NCBI RefSeq assembly: GCF_018130505.1
Contig: NZ_JAFCKH010000002.1
Span: 372,001 to 436,000, forward strand
Direction: 5' to 3'
Length of the DNA stretch: 64,000 bases
DNA from: Bradyrhizobium tropiciagri
GTDB lineage: Bacteria; Pseudomonadota; Alphaproteobacteria; Rhizobiales; Xanthobacteraceae
In this document: positions 63,134 to 64,000 of the stretch, in pieces
How the letters are laid out: every line of letters begins with the position of its first letter
How positions within the stretch are numbered: position 1 is the first letter of the stretch
Position numbers and translations under genes: made by a program
Notes under the pieces: model-generated
Told to the model about the DNA's origin: nothing
What the model saw: only the letters and a program-made list of their open reading frames with translations
Databases searched by the model: none

Positions 63134-64000
63134 ATGTCATTCGTGCTGGCCATCGATCAGGGCACCACATCGTCGCGCGCCATGGTGTTTCGTGGCGACA
63201 TCTCCATCGCTGCCATCGCGCAGCAGGAGTTTCCGCAGCATTTCCCGGCCTCCGGCTGGGTTGAGCACGAGCCGGACGACATCTGGACCTCGACCGTCAT
63301 GGTGTGCCGCGACGCGCTGGAGAGGGCCGGCCTGAAGGCGAGGGACATCGCCGCGATCGGCATCACCAACCAGCGCGAGACCACCGTGGTGTGGGACCGC
63401 GCCACCGGCCAGGCCGTGCACCGCGCCATCGTCTGGCAGGACCGCCGCACCGCCGACATCTGCGCCAAACTGAAAACGGAAGGCCACGAGCCGGCGATCT
63501 CGGCTAAGACCGGTCTGATCATCGATCCCTATTTTTCCGGCACCAAGGTCGCCTGGATCCTCGATCACGTGCCGGGCGCCCGCGAGCGCGCCGAGCGCGG
63601 CGAACTGCTGTTCGGCACGGTCGATTGCTATCTGCTGTGGCGGCTCACCGGCGGCAAGGTGCACGCGACCGACGCCACCAACGCCTCGCGCACGCTGCTG
63701 TTCAACATCCACACCGGCGCGTGGGACGACGACCTCGTCAAGCTGCTGCGCGTGCCGCGCTCGATGCTGCCCGAGGTGAAGGATTCCTCCGCCCGCTTCG
63801 GCGAGAGCACGGCCGATCTGTTCGGTGGCCCGATCGCGATCTCCGGCATCGCCGGTGACCAGCAGGCCGCGACCATCGGCCAGGCCTGCTTCGAGCCCGG
63901 CATGATGAAGTCGACCTACGGCACCGGTTGCTTCGCGCTGCTCAACACCGGCACCACGCCGGTCGCCTCGAAGAACAAGCTGCTCACCACCATCGCCTAT
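63134..64000 (+). CDS. glpK: Glycerol kinase, N-terminal part
   Basis: The first 289 codons of a FGGY kinase that runs off the window. Seen: the start [19 protein letters not shown] (phosphate 1 motif), [29 protein letters not shown] and [20 protein letters not shown], all typical of GlpK, which phosphorylates glycerol with ATP. AGGGAGA lies 8 bases before the ATG. The usual length is about 500 residues, so roughly 210 are missing. Confidence 0.95.
   Translation, partial: MSFVLAIDQGTTSSRAMVFRGDISIAAIAQQEFPQHFPASGWVEHEPDDIWTSTVMVCRDALERAGLKARDIAAIGITNQRETTVVWDRATGQAVHRAIVWQDRRTADICAKLKTEGHEPAISAKTGLIIDPYFSGTKVAWILDHVPGARERAERGELLFGTVDCYLLWRLTGGKVHATDATNASRTLLFNIHTGAWDDDLVKLLRVPRSMLPEVKDSSARFGESTADLFGGPIAISGIAGDQQAATIGQACFEPGMMKSTYGTGCFALLNTGTTPVASKNKLLTTIAY

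Overview
The window looks like chromosomal DNA of a Bradyrhizobium or a close relative (Nitrobacteraceae, Alphaproteobacteria). The evidence is the high GC content, a P450 that closely resembles the CYP199A enzymes of Rhodopseudomonas palustris as I remember them, GcrA next to argD-argF-hslO, and several families of palindromic intergenic repeats typical of that group. I see no tRNA, rRNA, CRISPR array, transposase or phage gene.

Layout. 1-4674: the end of a UgpB-like binding protein, an APH-fold kinase, a tandem pair of small secreted proteins of unknown function, another secreted unknown and a divergent exported caspase-like protease. 4898-15331: a peptide-type ABC importer leading into atzG-atzE-atzH homologues and a GntR regulator, with an allophanate hydrolase (atzF) convergent to them. 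This is a ureide, carboxybiuret or oxalurate-like nitrogen module without an obvious first enzyme. 15724-21130: feruloyl-CoA synthase, a MarR regulator, a CYP199A P450 and a lone binding protein, suggesting use of methoxylated or hydroxycinnamic aromatic acids. 21248-24539: type II NADH dehydrogenase, a small alpha/beta-barrel protein, an ECF sigma factor with an NTF2-like tail and a DUF805-type membrane protein.

24766-35070: a gentisate 1,2-dioxygenase-type cupin, a complete Liv-type importer, a glutamine-synthetase-like ligase, a phthalate-dioxygenase-type Rieske oxygenase and an IclR regulator. Together they look like a catabolic system for an aromatic acid or aromatic amine and are the best candidate here for a poorly described pathway. 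35075-41952: the aerobic benzoyl-CoA (box) module, with BoxR, benzoate-CoA ligase, an alpha/beta hydrolase, BoxC and BoxB. BoxA and BoxD are not in the window. Four TGCA elements in helical phase precede boxC.

42114-47381: an SDR, a polysaccharide deacetylase, an OmpA-type envelope protein with a small membrane partner, and an LPG-flippase-type membrane protein. 47464-54378: phoR-pstSCAB-phoU-phoB with a clear Pho box before pstS. 54531-59376: gcrA, argD, argF, hslO and apaG. 59663-62902: OpgC and two SGNH-hydrolase-like proteins, one with a degenerate active site. The window ends inside glpK.

At least six repeat families (called A to F here) fill many gaps between genes. One copy lies in frame inside the fused ABC ATPase gene, and others supply the stop codons of atzE and atzF.
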